NCBI RefSeq assembly: GCF_000499845.2
Contig: NC_023750.2
Location: 11,522,653 to 11,586,652 of the forward strand
DNA length: 64,000 nt
Reading direction: 5' to 3'
From: Phaseolus vulgaris
Taxonomy: Eukaryota; Streptophyta; Magnoliopsida; Fabales; Fabaceae
Shown piece by piece: positions 1 to 11,097 of this stretch. A program made the translations under genes and the position numbers. Below the pieces are notes generated by a model. It had not been told where the DNA came from. It saw only the letters and a list, made by a program, of their open reading frames with translations, and searched no databases. Position 1 is the stretch's first letter. The number at the start of each line of letters is the position of its first letter.

Positions 1-1948
1 GTACATATAAATAAAAAAATGATTTGATTCATGTAGATCTATGGCAGATCATACTCAATATCATCAATTCATGATCATAAATATTTCTTGACCATAGTTG
101 ATCAGTATTCAAGGTACACAGGGATTCTTCTTTTAAAACAAAAATTTAAGTTTTCAAGATTTTGGAAAATTTTGTTGTTTTTGTTCAAACATAATTTGAC
201 ATAGCTATAAAAATAATAAGAAGTGATAATGTGACTGGAATTTTCATGCCTAATTTCTCTGTCAACAAAGGAATAGTCCATCAAACATCATGTGTCAATA
301 TTCCACAACAAAATAATATAGTTGAAAGGAAACGTGGTCATTTATTAAATGTAGCAAGAGCTCTCATGATACAATCTCATTTACCAAAACTTTATTGGTC
401 ATATTCTATGATACATGTTCTGTATATTATAAACATGCTTCCGACACCTGTTCTAAAGTATTTTTCTCCTCATAAAATGCTTTACAAAACTGCAATAGGC
501 TTTAATGGATTAAAGGTGTTTGGATCTTTATGCTATGCTAACACTTTGTCAACAAATAGAAGAAAATTTGATCCAAAGGCATCAAAATCTGTTTTTATTG
601 GTTTTAAAAGGGAGACAAAATGATATGTTTTGTTGAATATTCAATCAAGAAAAAACTTTGTGTCTAGGGATGTTGTCTTCTATGAACATGTTTTTCCATA
701 TCAAAGGGTTCAAGATACTAGCAATGAAACTAGCAGTCCTAACATTCATGATCAAAGTTTTTATTATTGAAGATCAACCTATTTTGGGCCAGCCATTAGA
801 AGTCATTCTTAGACCCTATGATAATGCTGAAAATAATAATAATAATAATTGAGAATCAAACATTAAGGTTCTAGAAGAAGTTTGTTCCCGAATAGAGCTA
901 AACCTCAATGAAGTTCATGTCATAGAACAAAAATTCTAAATCAGATTAGTCAGTTCAAATGAGTACAAGAATAGAAAGACCACCTGAGTATCCAAAGGAT
1001 TATCATTGTAATCTTAATGTTTCCAATACATCTTCAAGAGTTAAATATCATTTAAATTTTGTTTTGTCTTATCAAAATTTATCACCTTCTTACACATCTT
1101 TTGTATGTCTCTTTCTTCACATGTTGAGCCAAACACTTATTCTAAAACTATACAACGTGAGATAGATTCTTTGGAGCCAACTAAAACTTGGGAGATTTCT
1201 CTTTTGCCTAAGGACAAAGTTGCCATAGGTTGCAAATGGGTATTCAAAATAAAATATAAGGCTAATGGGACAATTGATAGGTATAAAACAAGGTTAGTGG
1301 AAAAGGGATACACAAAAACAAAAGGCATTGACTACTTTGATACGTTCTCTCCAACAACAAAGATAACCACCATAAGGTTGCTTCTTTCTCTAGCTTTTAT
1401 ATATAATTGGAAATTGAAACAGTTAAATATAAACAATGTCTTTTTACATTAAGAGTCGAAAGAAGATGTATACATGGTTTCTCCTCCTAGATTGACTTCT
1501 TTTCAACCAGGACAAGTTTATAAATTAATAAAGGCTTCGTATGACCTTAAGCAAGCCAAACTTTTTGCTCTCTACGGGATATGCTCAATTTATGAATGAT
1601 CATTCCTTATTCATTAATTCTTTTAAAGAATCTTTTACAACATTATTGGTGTATGTGAAAATATTGGCATGAAATGACAAAGAGAAGATTGATCGAATCA
1701 AACAAATCTTTAATCAAACATTCAAGATTAAGGATCTTGGGGATTTAAGATATTTTCTTGGTATGAAAGTAACAAGAAATAAGAAAGGAAAAATGGTGAA
1801 TCAAAAATACGCATTTGAATTGTTAACAGGTCTTTTAGCTTGCTAAATTCCACAAACTCCTATTGATAATCATGAAAAAATATCTTTTACTGGAAGTGTT
1901 CCTTTCAAGCCTATAGAAGACTGATTGATTGGAAAGCTTATGTATATC
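1..1948 (+). pseudogene. Ty1/copia remnant, integrase to reverse transcriptase
   Basis: Decayed copia polyprotein read in broken plus-strand frames. Integrase core text appears from about 75 and is clearest at 231-623, with the copia signature NNIVERKRGHLLN and the C-terminal FDPKASKSVFIGF. Reverse transcriptase text is at 1105-1452 (CKWVFKIKYKANGTIDRYK and a decayed form of the DVKTAFLHG block), then an in-frame stop. Further RT text runs to about 1850 in shifted frames. The piece ends at KLMYI, where RNase H should start, and continues after the solo LTR at 3154. The order INT before RT is diagnostic of copia. No LTRs of this element are visible; its 5' part lies outside the window. Non-functional. 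Confidence 0.85.
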
Positions 1949-3153
1949 TGTACCGTCCCGTATCCGGGCGTTGACTAAGTCAAGGTCAAAGTCAACTGCT
2001 GGAGAGACAAAGTCAACACAAGGCGTCGCCTGGGTGGAGAGACGCCAAGAGGAAGCGTCGCCAAGGCAAGGCGTCACCTAGGTGAAGGCGTCGCCCAACC
2101 AGGGCGTCGCCAGATCAAACAGTGCTAAAGCAAGGCAATCACGGTGTGGTTCCCCGATACCCATGGGTAGGAAAGACCATGGAGGGAGCGACGTCGTGGG
2201 AAAGCCTCAGGTCCCGATATCTCAGGAAAGTGATAAAGAGAAGGAAAAGGTGGCTTCAAGGCCATAGTAATAGTACCAGTGAAGGGCAGCCTGACTCGTG
2301 AAGTGCTCCTGCTGCCCCAGAGACGCCCGTGGGGCAGATACGACTCAAGAGGAAAGTCACGCCCAGGGCAACTGGGTGCAGAGTACAAAAGGAAGGCAAA
2401 TACGCTCTCAAAGTAAGTGACTAGATACTTGGGGGCATGAGTTGGCACCCAAAAAGTCACCCCTAGCGCAGTAGCACTCCCAGCAGGAGGACTCACACGT
2501 AGAAACGTCCCCAGGTGGGCCGAAGCGCCCCCAGATGGGGTCATGGCGTCGTGAGGCCCTCCACGTGTACGACAGCCATGCCAGAATAGAAACACCCTTT
2601 AGTCAGGTGCCAGGTAATTAAAAGTTATTCAATACAGTTTCCCTTTCGAGCATTCAGGTACTATAATGGCTCCCGAGCGTTTCAACGTCTTAAATGCGCT
2701 ACGTTTTCTAATTAAGCGCTTTAATGAGTGCGTTACGTTTGTGATTAAAAGCGCTTTAAGGCGCTTTAAATGCTTGGGTAGTTTAAATAGCGCAGAGAAT
2801 GTTGGAAAAAGGGTTGGAACTTTCGGCAAATTTACCAGAGAACTCTCTAGTTGCTTGCTCGTGCTTCAAGGTTACGTACAAGTGACTGGGGAATATTTTT
2901 GCCTGAAAGAGACAACACACACATATACACAGTTCTTTTACCACCTTCAGAGTGCCATACGCGGTGCTCAGACACGTAGGTGGACAGTTTTTGGTGTTTC
3001 TTGCTGGCTGACTTGAGCGTCGGAGTGCACACGGCCGCTAGGGCGCCTTTTTGTCCTCTTTATTGCAGGAATCCACAGGCAACCAGTGGGAAGGAGTCCC
3101 TAGCTGACGGTTGAGGTCGCGCACGAAGACGTCCCGGTCAACCGGACGGAACA
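1949..3153 (+). mobile_element. Solo LTR of a Tat-lineage Ty3/gypsy element
   Basis: A 1205-bp LTR starting TGTACCGTCCCG and ending ACGGAACA. It is flanked by a perfect 5-bp duplication, ATATC (1944-1948 and 3154-3158), and the interrupted copia reading frame resumes exactly after the second copy. No internal retroelement sequence is present, so it is a solo LTR left by LTR-LTR recombination. The start is close to that of the LTR at 63446. It contains the GGCGTCGCC-type repeats (about 2010-2110) and the block around TACCCATGGGTA near 2155-2190 shared by other LTRs here. Orientation follows the TG start and the family LTR at 30822. Confidence 0.92.
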
Positions 3154-3430
3154 ATATCACTAATACTCGACTTGATATAACATTTTTTGTGCAACAACTT
3201 TCTTAGTTTTTTTCCTAAGCCTACAATTTCTCACTATACTACAACGATTAGAAGTCTCATACATATTACTCGAACGCTAGTGCCATTCAGCAAGGCCCAC
3301 AATTGGCAACAAGAGGTTTTAAACTAAAAAAAATACCTTCAAAGTCGAGATTATGCTAAAATGGATACATAGTATATGGAATGCTTGCGCCCAGCTATTG
3401 ATAACACCTATAGTAGCATGAAGGCTGAGA
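3154..3430 (+). pseudogene. Ty1/copia remnant, continuation into RNase H region
   Basis: After the 5-bp duplication the copia frame continues with text matching the stretch after the RT domain (TNTRLDITFFVQQLS), then an in-frame stop and short degraded pieces. It is the same element as 1-1948, split by the solo LTR. The 3' end is lost where LINE sequence begins at about 3435. Confidence 0.7.
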
Positions 3431-3434
3431 AATG

Positions 3435-4825
3435 GAGGATGGCTGAGAGATGGAGGAGACTAGGGGGATACAAGCCACAACAATCATCAAGCAGCTTTAC
3501 CACCCTCTTTTTTCAAACTTTCTAGCTAGATGTGGAGAATTTGACATGATTAAGATTTTCCAAAGGTGGGATAGGGTGAAAGAGGTGTTCATCTCACGAA
3601 GGCTTAAGAGATGGGGCAGAAGATTTGGGTTTGTTAGATTCTTTGATGTTGAAAATGTTGGAAGATTGGAGACGGAGCACAATCAAATACACATTGGTAA
3701 TATGGACTTGTATGTTAACATCCTAAGATATAGGAGAGTTGACTCAGAACAAAAGGTTGGTTGGCCTAGAGAGGCAAGAAAACAACAATATGAACACGGT
3801 GATGAACCCTTGAAGAACAATAGTAAGGTGGTAAGAAAACAACATGAATATGGGTATGAATCTAGGAAGAACAGAAGTAAGGAGGTATGGAGGGAAAAGA
3901 AAGGTAACGAGGTTTGGAGGGCAAACAAAGGGAAGAAGGCACAAGTGGGGAACAGTCCTATGCAGACATAGTGAAAAGAACATCTTTAGAATAGTGGAAA
4001 TGTCACATTATTGAAACTCAACACCAATTTCTGCGATGGATGGTAAAAAGTGTGGTTGGTCATATGTCTGTAGATATTAACTACAATCAACTGTGTGATG
4101 AATTCATTTTGAGAGGGATGAATTTGATCATAGTGCAGTAGATGGGAGATAATTTGGTTCTTTTAACACCAAAGGAAGGAGAGAGGATGGAAGACTTGAT
4201 AAAGCTCAACAAAGAATGGTTTGACAATGTCTTTGAGGTTATTGAACCTTGATCTGAATTCTATGTCTTTGCGGGCCATAAAATTATATGGGTTAGATGC
4301 TATGGCCTACCCATCTCTTTGCGGAACAATGATTACTTATCAAAAGTGGCTGGTGTAGTGGGTTCTTTGGTATCTATTGACGAAGCTACGAAGTCATGGC
4401 AAAACCTAGAGTATGCAAGAATCTAAGTGCACCTTCTCGAGTCATGCAGTGCAAGGTATTCAAAGTGTATAAGGATTAATGTTTAGGTTTACAATATCAA
4501 GTTTGATGAGGAAATTCCCAGCCAGGTTGGAAGTCTATTGTGGTGCACCTTTAATCACTTTACACCATCTAATAATGTTTCGTTGGAGGATTCATTTGTT
4601 GAAGAAACTCATTTCTTGGAGAAGATCAGTGATGATGAGGTTAGGCAAGGCGGAAAGGTTTTGTGGCAGCCAGAGGAGTTTAACGGGGATGGTAGAGAAA
4701 GGTTAGCACAAACGACAAGAGTAGTGCATTTGGAGGAAGTATTTGTGCATGGAAAAGGTACGCAGGTGAAAGGTGGTTCGTCTAAGACAAATGCGGAAAT
4801 ATCTATAGGGAGCTTTTTCTGATCC
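3435..4825 (+). pseudogene. L1-type LINE ORF1 remnant (RRM-like)
   Basis: The first open stretch (3450-3971) carries an RRM-like region with FQRWDRVKEVFISRRLKRW and RRFGFVRFFDVENV, the pattern of plant L1 ORF1 proteins, followed by a basic, low-complexity stretch. After a stop, a second piece (about 4020-4480) resembles the DUF4283-like part of these proteins (ERMEDLIKLNKEWFDNVF and WVRCYGLPISL). A third open piece ends near 4822. Several stops and frameshifts make it non-coding. ORF1 proteins of this group bind LINE RNA. The 5' UTR is not distinguishable. Confidence 0.8.
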
Positions 4826-5650
4826 TCATAAGGTTAAACCCATATGCTAAAGCAATCCTGTCCATGGAGCTTTGAATAACAACCTAATTATTGTTGTTGA
4901 GGCTTCTAAAGATAGCCACGCTTGGCCAGTGTGAGTGAGGCCCATTCCAGATGTGTCACGACCCAATTAGAAGAGGTTAGCAGTGGGGACGCCAGGGAGA
5001 TCCCTGTACAAGTAAAGGAGGGGGGTAAAGGATATGCTAGATGCGAAACACGCATAAGCTTCACAAATGAGGGCGAGAACGGATGAGTGCAGAGGGCTTT
5101 GCCATTGCCGTTGGTGCAGAGTATAAAACGAACGTCACTCCCTCATTATGGTGCAACACATGAGGGTTTTTCGGGGCTTAAAGAGGGCCCCAAACAAGCC
5201 TTATAAACTACAACTTTGATAAGGAATAAGGTGTAAAGGAAGATGTAGGGTCGGTTTGCGTTCAAAGTCGTTGGGGGATGCAGGATCTCGTGGGGGATAA
5301 TTATAATACAACCATATGGGTTAGGAGGTTGCATGATTTATGGAAGATGGGGGAATCTAGTGTGCAACCGCGGTGGAGATCCAAAGGGGAGTAGGATCTT
5401 TACACTTAGGGATCAACTTTGCATCCAGATTAAGCTTTAATTCTAATGATGGTAATATTGTTAATTGCAATAATAGATTATGGAATGTTGAGAACACAAA
5501 TGAACCAACCAAATTATGGGAGTTGGGTAAACAACTATGGATGTCATGTTGTGGGGATGAGGATGAGGTAATTAAAGAATTTGAATGAATGGAAGATAGG
5601 GATTTGACAGTTATGAAGAAGTATGAGGAGGGCAACAAAAATGGGTTTTT
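4826..5650 (+). other. LINE ORF1-ORF2 junction region, degraded
   Basis: About 825 bp between recognisable ORF1 and ORF2 parts of the LINE. No domain can be read. Short open stretches at 5373-5588 and elsewhere have no recognisable similarity. It is most simply the C-terminal part of ORF1 and the inter-ORF spacer. Confidence 0.4.
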
Positions 5651-6873
5651 ATGATTATTGTCAACCTTAACATCAGAGGGTTGGGGGGAGGCACTAAGGC
5701 TAGTTATCTTAAACAAGTTCTTACTAAGGAGAGCGCAGAACTCCTATGCTTACCAGAGAAAAAAAAACAACTATTTTGTCAGATGCTAGATGTTTTTCTT
5801 TGTGGGGGGATAGTAACGTTGGGTGGATACACAATGAAGGTGTAAATGGTGTTGGGAGTTTATTAACTATGTGGCATAAAGATGTGTTTTGTTGTGGTGG
5901 GAAGGGGTTTTATAGCACTATTCGGTCAGCATGCTAAGTCTAACATTAAGTGTGCACTGATCAATGTTTACGCAGCCTGCAATTTGAATGACAAGGTTGC
6001 TTTATGGGAGGATTTGACGAACATAAAAAAATACACATCAAAATATGAAGTGATGTTCGTGTGGCGATTTTAATGCAGCTAGATGTGCATCTAAAAGCAA
6101 AGAAGTTAGAGAGAAAGGAAGCCAAAAGAAGGAAATTGGTGGATTTAATAGCTTTATTGAAAGGAATTTTCTAGTGGAGTTATCGATAGTCGACAAGAAG
6201 TACACTTGGTATAAAGCAAATGAATCAGCAAAAACCATATTAGATAAAGTGTTCATTTATGAAGAATGGCTTAAAAAATGGCCAATGAGCAAGCAACACA
6301 TCCAACTGAGGGTGGTATCAGAAAATTGCACTATAGTGGTAAAATCAATGGTCAAAGATTGGGGCCTAAAGCCCTTTAGGACCATTGATGCTTGGCTTTT
6401 GGAGCATGGTTTTAAGGTGTGGGTTAATGATAAATGGAAGTCCTACTTAGTGTAGGGAAACAGTATAACTAAACTCAAAGACAAGCTGAAGATATTGAAG
6501 GCTGACTTTAAATTGTGTAATCGTGATGTATTTGGGTGTTTGAACACAAATAAGAGGATTCTTAAGGAAATTGAGGAACGTGATGCTCAAGATTAGTACA
6601 ATGATCTCGAGGAAGATGCTAAGTTGAAAAGAATGAAGCTTATCAGTCAACTAAGAATTAATGACAAAATATTTGAATCTGTCTCTAGGAAAAAAGCCAG
6701 AGCTTCTTGGTTTAAGTATGGTGATTCCAACTCGAAATATTATCACTTGGTAATTAGATGGAGAAGACTCAAGAATGAGGTCAAAGGTGGTAGAAAATCA
6801 ATGTTGTGAGGACCCTGAAGTTGTTTGACGGGAGGCCAAAAATTGTTCGAAGATAGATTTATCGCTACATGAT
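5651..6873 (+). pseudogene. LINE ORF2, endonuclease domain remnant
   Basis: ORF2 begins with an APE-type endonuclease start (NLNIRGLGG at 5651), then frameshifts near the A-run at about 5760. Further pieces read SLWGDSNVGWIHNEGVNG, GSLLTMWHKDVF and the catalytic-type GDFNA at 6063-6077. It continues through KYTWYKANESAKTILDKVF to the linker before RT, ending where a 1.1-kb insertion begins. In intact L1-type LINEs this domain nicks the target DNA. At least three frameshifts and several stops make it inactive. Confidence 0.83.
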
Positions 6874-7957
6874 GACTTTTTACGGCAAGTGCACCGCTTT
6901 GTCAGAAGTAATAATTGTCCCTAAGGACGGATATCGATCCCACAAGGAACAGTGAATTATCAAGTACAATAATCGCTAAATATAGAACAAAGCAATTAAA
7001 AGTGTATTGAAAGTGGTTGTGTTGGCAATGATCAATAAGAAAACAGACAAAGAATTAGTTGTTTCAATTGGAAAAATAGGGATTAGGTTTCATCTCTCTC
7101 ACTCTCATGTATTTTGATTAGCATGTCAATATTAAGTTCTTTGATTGAAATTGATGCCCGTATAAAAATCATCTATATCGATTCCTCGCATATAAAATCC
7201 TTAAGAATGTCCCCTAACTATCGATCCCTCGCATAATTATAAGAACAACTTAGAACGTTTAATAGCAATTAACATTTCAAGTCTATTCCTAGCACTCAAA
7301 TATGTTAAGTATTGTTGTTTAGGTCCGAACCCTAAAAATACCTCCCGGTCAGATTTAAGATTCTCAATTTGTCACGGAAAATTAAAAGTAAAACAACAAT
7401 ACCAATAATCAATCAAGAACTGAATATTAATATATAAAATATCACCTCAATACATAAGAGTTTGAGCATATTACTCCCAATCCCAAAGGGTAGAATTAGC
7501 CACGCATACTTCTATCACCTTCCATTCTCCCAATTGGGTTACAATTCACTCTATGGTGTTTTCCTCTCAATCTGGCACCCTAAGGTTGAGCCTCTAGCCC
7601 TCTATTTATCCTAGTTTTCTAGGGTTAGGTTGTTTCCTATGTCGCGCTAATGGGCTAAATGATAAAACATAAAAAAAGGCCCAATCTTTCTTTGCATCTT
7701 TTTCCATTATGGGACCTTCTATCTTTATCTTTTTAGCTCAAATCATTCATCTTTAATCCAAATCTCCAATCTTCCTTAGAAATCTGCAATTAACACCAAA
7801 TTTGGGAATAAAATACTCTTATTCAAATAAAGATCATAAAAAATGTAAAAAGGTATAAATTCATAAATTAGGGATTATTTTATATGTAAATTAGCAATAA
7901 ATCCTCATAAGTGCCTATATTTTAATATGAAATATTACTGAAATTAGACACTTATCA
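6874..7957. mobile_element. Unclassified 1.1-kb AT-rich insertion in the LINE
   Basis: The LINE frame breaks at about 6873 and resumes at 7958-7968. The flanks CTACATGAT (6865-6873) and CTACACATGAT (7958-7968) look like a 9-11 bp target duplication with a 2-base difference. Read on the minus strand the insert starts TGATAAGTGTC and ends in GTGCACTTGCCG followed by GTCATCA, giving only a very short TGAT/ATCA inverted end. The segment around 6885-6945 (GCAAGTGCACCG then GATATCGATCCCACAAGG) is a motif I have met in other plant repeats but cannot assign. No coding capacity is visible. It could be a non-autonomous DNA transposon or another repeat. Confidence 0.6.
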
Positions 7958-8835
7958 CTACACATGATTGTGGGGTTAGACTAGGAGCTATAAAGTTTAA
8001 GTCTTTGTCAACGGAGGATAGTTTAAGCTTGATATTCAACTTTACCAAGGAAGAAGTAAAGGAAACAGTGTGGCAATGTGACGATTCAAAAAGCCCTGGC
8101 CCGGACAAGTTTAACTACAACTTCATCAACAACTGCTGGGATACTCTTAAACATGATTTTATGGTTGTTGTGCAATTTTTTCAAGAAACAAGATGTTTTT
8201 CAAAAGGTTGTAATGCATCCTTTATAACCCTAGTTCCTAAAGTGAGAGACCACACAAATTTGGACCAGTATAAACCTATTTCTCTTGTGGGGGCTATGTG
8301 TAAAATCATAACCAATGTCTTATCTTGTGGTATCAATATTGTTCTACCTACTGTTGTCGATGAGAGTCAATTGGCTTTCTTGAAGGATAAAAGGATGTTA
8401 GATAGTGTCCTAGTGGCAAATGAGGAGCTTCAGAAGTGTGGGAGGAGTGGGTTAGGCTTAAAAGTGGACTTTGAAAAGGCTTATGACTCGGTGAGATGGG
8501 ATTTTTTACTTGATATGCTCTAGAGGCTAGGTTTTCACAATAAATGGATCAAGTGGGTCAAAGGCTGCGTCGAGTCCGCGTCTATGTCTGTTATGGTAAA
8601 CAAAAGCCCCATGGAGGAATTTAAACAATCGAGAGGGATGAGGCAGGGATACCCCTTAGCCCCATTTCTCTTGCTTATTGTAGCTGAAGGATGACCGACT
8701 TAGTAAGACAAGCAATCAAGTTCAACATGCTTACAAGGGTGAAGGTGGGTGGAATGAGGTCGATTCTTGTGCGCTACAATTTGTTGATGATACCCTCTTT
8801 ATGTGTGAAAACTCCTTCTCTAACGTCTTCACTAT
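7958..8835 (+). pseudogene. LINE ORF2, reverse transcriptase domain (first part)
   Basis: RT of a plant L1-type LINE. The longest open stretch (8005-8523) reads KSPGPDKFNYNF, the NLDQYKPISLVGAMCKI block and VDFEKAYDSVRWDFL, the catalytic block A with its aspartate. After a stop, the SRGMRQGYPLAPFLL block follows, and the FVDD catalytic motif is at about 8780-8791 in another frame. The domain is then cut by an LTR at about 8836. It is non-functional because of stops and frameshifts, but the order of RT blocks is unmistakable. Confidence 0.9.
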
Positions 8836-9902
8836 GACACCCATCCAGATGTAGGCGTCGCCAAGTTAAGGCATCACCAAGAGGAAGCGTCGCCTGGCGA
8901 AGGCATCGCCAAGATGAGGCGTCGTCAAGATGAGGCGTCGCCAAGATGAGGCGTCGCCAGGTGTAGGCGTCGCCAAGTTAAGGCATCGACGGTGTCACCC
9001 CCCGATACCCATGGGTAGGAAAGACCATGAAGGGGGCGACGCCACGAGGGGCCCCAGTACTTCAGAACAGTAATAAAAAGAGGAGAAAGGTGGTTTCAAA
9101 GCCATAGTCCTAGAACCGGTAGGGAGTAACCCGACTCGTGAAGTACCCACGCCACCACTAAGAGACCCTGGGACAGATACGACCCATGAGAGGGCCACGC
9201 CTAGGGGAGAACCACGTGCATGGTACTTATCCCAGGGGGAGTGAGTAGAGGTTGGGGCGCATGAGTTGGCACCCAGAAAGTCACCCCACGCGCCAGATGC
9301 ACTTCGAGGAAAGAGGACTCACACAATGGAATAACCATAAGTTGGGTTACGGCGCTGTGAGGCCCTCTGCGTAGAATAACGATCAAGTCAGAAGAACACG
9401 TGGCAATAAGCACGTGTTCACCAATGTTTTAGTGAAAGTTTGCTAAGGTACGCGTTAATTTAGTTTACGTATCAAATGTTTCAAGGCACATTTTTATACG
9501 CTTTAACGTGCTTCAAATGCAGGAGGTGTATAAAAAGGGGTCTTGGGACATTTGAAAAGGGGCCCGGGTTTTTGACCTAATTCTCGTAGTTTACACACAC
9601 ACAAACCTTCGTTGTTTCACTGTGCACCCCTTGTGCGCACAAGACAATTAGGGCAACACAGTTTTAGCCACTCAATTATTTTTTGACCACCTTCAGAGCA
9701 TTCGTTTTGGTGTTCCGATACGGAGGTGTGTCACCCTTTGAAGTTTCTCGCTAGCTGACTTGATCGTCAAAGTGCAAACGGCCGCGAGGGCACCCATTTG
9801 TTCACTTCTTTTCAGGTATTCATAGACGGAGCACAACGAAGGTGCCCTAGCTCGTGAGGACAAGCCACACATAAAGACGATCATGGTCAACCAGCGGGAA
9901 CG
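8836..9902 (+). mobile_element. 5'-truncated Tat-type LTR inserted in the LINE
   Basis: LTR of the same broad family as those at 1949 and 30822. It carries the GGCGTCGCC-type repeats (8848-8990), the CCCGATACCCATGGGTAGG block at about 9000-9035, and an end matching GGTCAACC near 9890. The TGTACCG start is missing and no target duplication is evident. LINE sequence is also lost between the FVDD motif and the resuming PFKYLG text, so the insertion was accompanied or followed by deletion. A TATA-like element lies at 9529-9536. Confidence 0.75.
9529..9536 (+). promoter_or_regulatory. TATA-like box of truncated LTR
   Basis: TATAAAAA followed by a G-rich stretch, in the position within the LTR where the U3 promoter of LTR elements normally lies. 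Prediction from sequence only. Confidence 0.4.
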
Positions 9903-10144
9903 AAACTGCTATATTATGAGGATACCTTTTAAATACCTGGGTTAGAAGTTAGTGGTAATCCGAGGAAGAGAGAGTTTTGGGAGCCAATTCTAAATAAAGT
10001 TAGCGTAAGACTTAGAGCTTGGAAGGGGAGATTCTTGTCGTTGGTGGGAAGAATATGCTTGATTAAATCAGTATTCACATCCTTACCCCTTTTCTACTTA
10101 TCCTTATTTAAAGCTCCAGAATCGGTATGCTCTAGAATCATTAG
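9903..10144 (+). pseudogene. LINE ORF2, RT C-terminal piece
   Basis: The LINE resumes with a PFKYLG-like block followed by text typical of the region after the RT domain (RAWKGRFLSLVGRICLIKSV) and ends at the solo LTR. It is one of five recognisable ORF2 pieces. About 100 codons between the FVDD motif and this piece are missing. Confidence 0.75.
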
Positions 10145-10209
10145 TGTATTGGACAGGAATGCTCCAGACCTTGGCCCAGGTAGGGGTCGGCCCAGGAAAG
10201 GTAATTAAG

Positions 10210-10745
10210 ATAAAAGATAAAGAGATATTTTATATGTTGTGATATTATTCTGATGATGAAAGATATAATTATTATTGTTTAAATATGTTATCATACTATT
10301 CTGAAGATAAAGAGATATTTTATTTCTTGGGATAATATGCAAGTTAGTTATATATATTTTATATGTTGTGATATTATTCTGAAGATGAAAGATATAATTG
10401 TTACTGTTTAAATCTGTTAAATATGTTATCATATTATACTGAAGATAAAGAGATATTTTATCTCTTGTTATAATATGCAAGTTAGTTATATATATTTTAT
10501 CTGTTGTGATATTATTCTGAAGATAAAAGATATAATTGTTATTGTTTAAATCTGTTATCATATTATTCTGAAGATAAAGAGATATTTTATTTCTTGTGAT
10601 AATATGCAAGTTAGTTATATATATTTTATCTGTTGTGATATTATTCTGAAGATGAAAGATATAATTGTTATTATTTAAATATGTTATCATATTATTATGA
10701 AGACCAAGAGATATTTTATCTCTTGTGATAATATGCAAGTTAGTT
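10210..10745. repeat. Tandem repeat, about 4 units of roughly 120-150 bp
   Basis: Units recur at about 10228, 10347, 10495 and 10624, each with GATATTATTCTGA(A/T)GAT and GATAATATGCAAGTTAGT. The third spacing is longer because a short stretch (AAATCTGTT/AAATATGTT) is doubled. The minus strand is open through the array and would encode a 177-residue repetitive peptide, but that is a by-product of AT-rich repeats without stops. Confidence 0.85.
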
Positions 10746-10964
10746 ATATATTAATTAATACATGTTAGTTAAATATTAATTAATAGTAGTTGAGAATAAA
10801 ATATGAGCACCCGAGAATAATGAGCCACATGTTAAACAGAATGTTTTCCTTGCTGTTAGCACCTGAAGATAAGTGGTGCCCGTGAGCAGGTGGTTTTCTA
10901 TTATTATTTTATGCTTTCAGTAGAGATTATATCTCGTGAGTAAAAGTTGTTAAATGAGTAAGCT

Positions 10965-10972
10965 TATAAAAG
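10965..10972 (+). promoter_or_regulatory. TATA-like box of solo LTR
   Basis: TATAAAAG about 130 bp before the LTR end, in a typical U3/R position. Prediction only. Confidence 0.4.
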
Positions 10973-11097
10973 GGGCTTGAGACCCCAAGTTCCAGTGCGA
11001 TGAGAAGACGCATAACAGAATCTAGAGTAGAGGAGACAGGTTAGAAGCGGAGCTTTCCACTCAAGTCTACCGGCGAGAAAGTCAACCGGGAAGAACA

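Larger units (their letters stand above)
10145..11097 (+). mobile_element. Solo LTR with internal tandem repeats
   Basis: A 953-bp LTR starting TGTATTGGACAGG and ending GTCAACCGGGAAGAACA. It is flanked by a perfect 5-bp duplication ATTAG (10140-10144 and 11098-11102), and the LINE reading resumes exactly after it. Its 3' end resembles the Tat-type LTR ends here, but the 5' part is different, so it is a separate family. Most of its length is a tandem repeat (10210-10745). A TATA-like box lies at 10965-10972. There is no internal region, so it is a solo LTR. Confidence 0.88.

Noticed and set aside
10205..10738. 177-residue repetitive open frame on the minus strand
   Set aside because: It follows exactly the AT-rich tandem repeat inside the solo LTR; low complexity and no homology.
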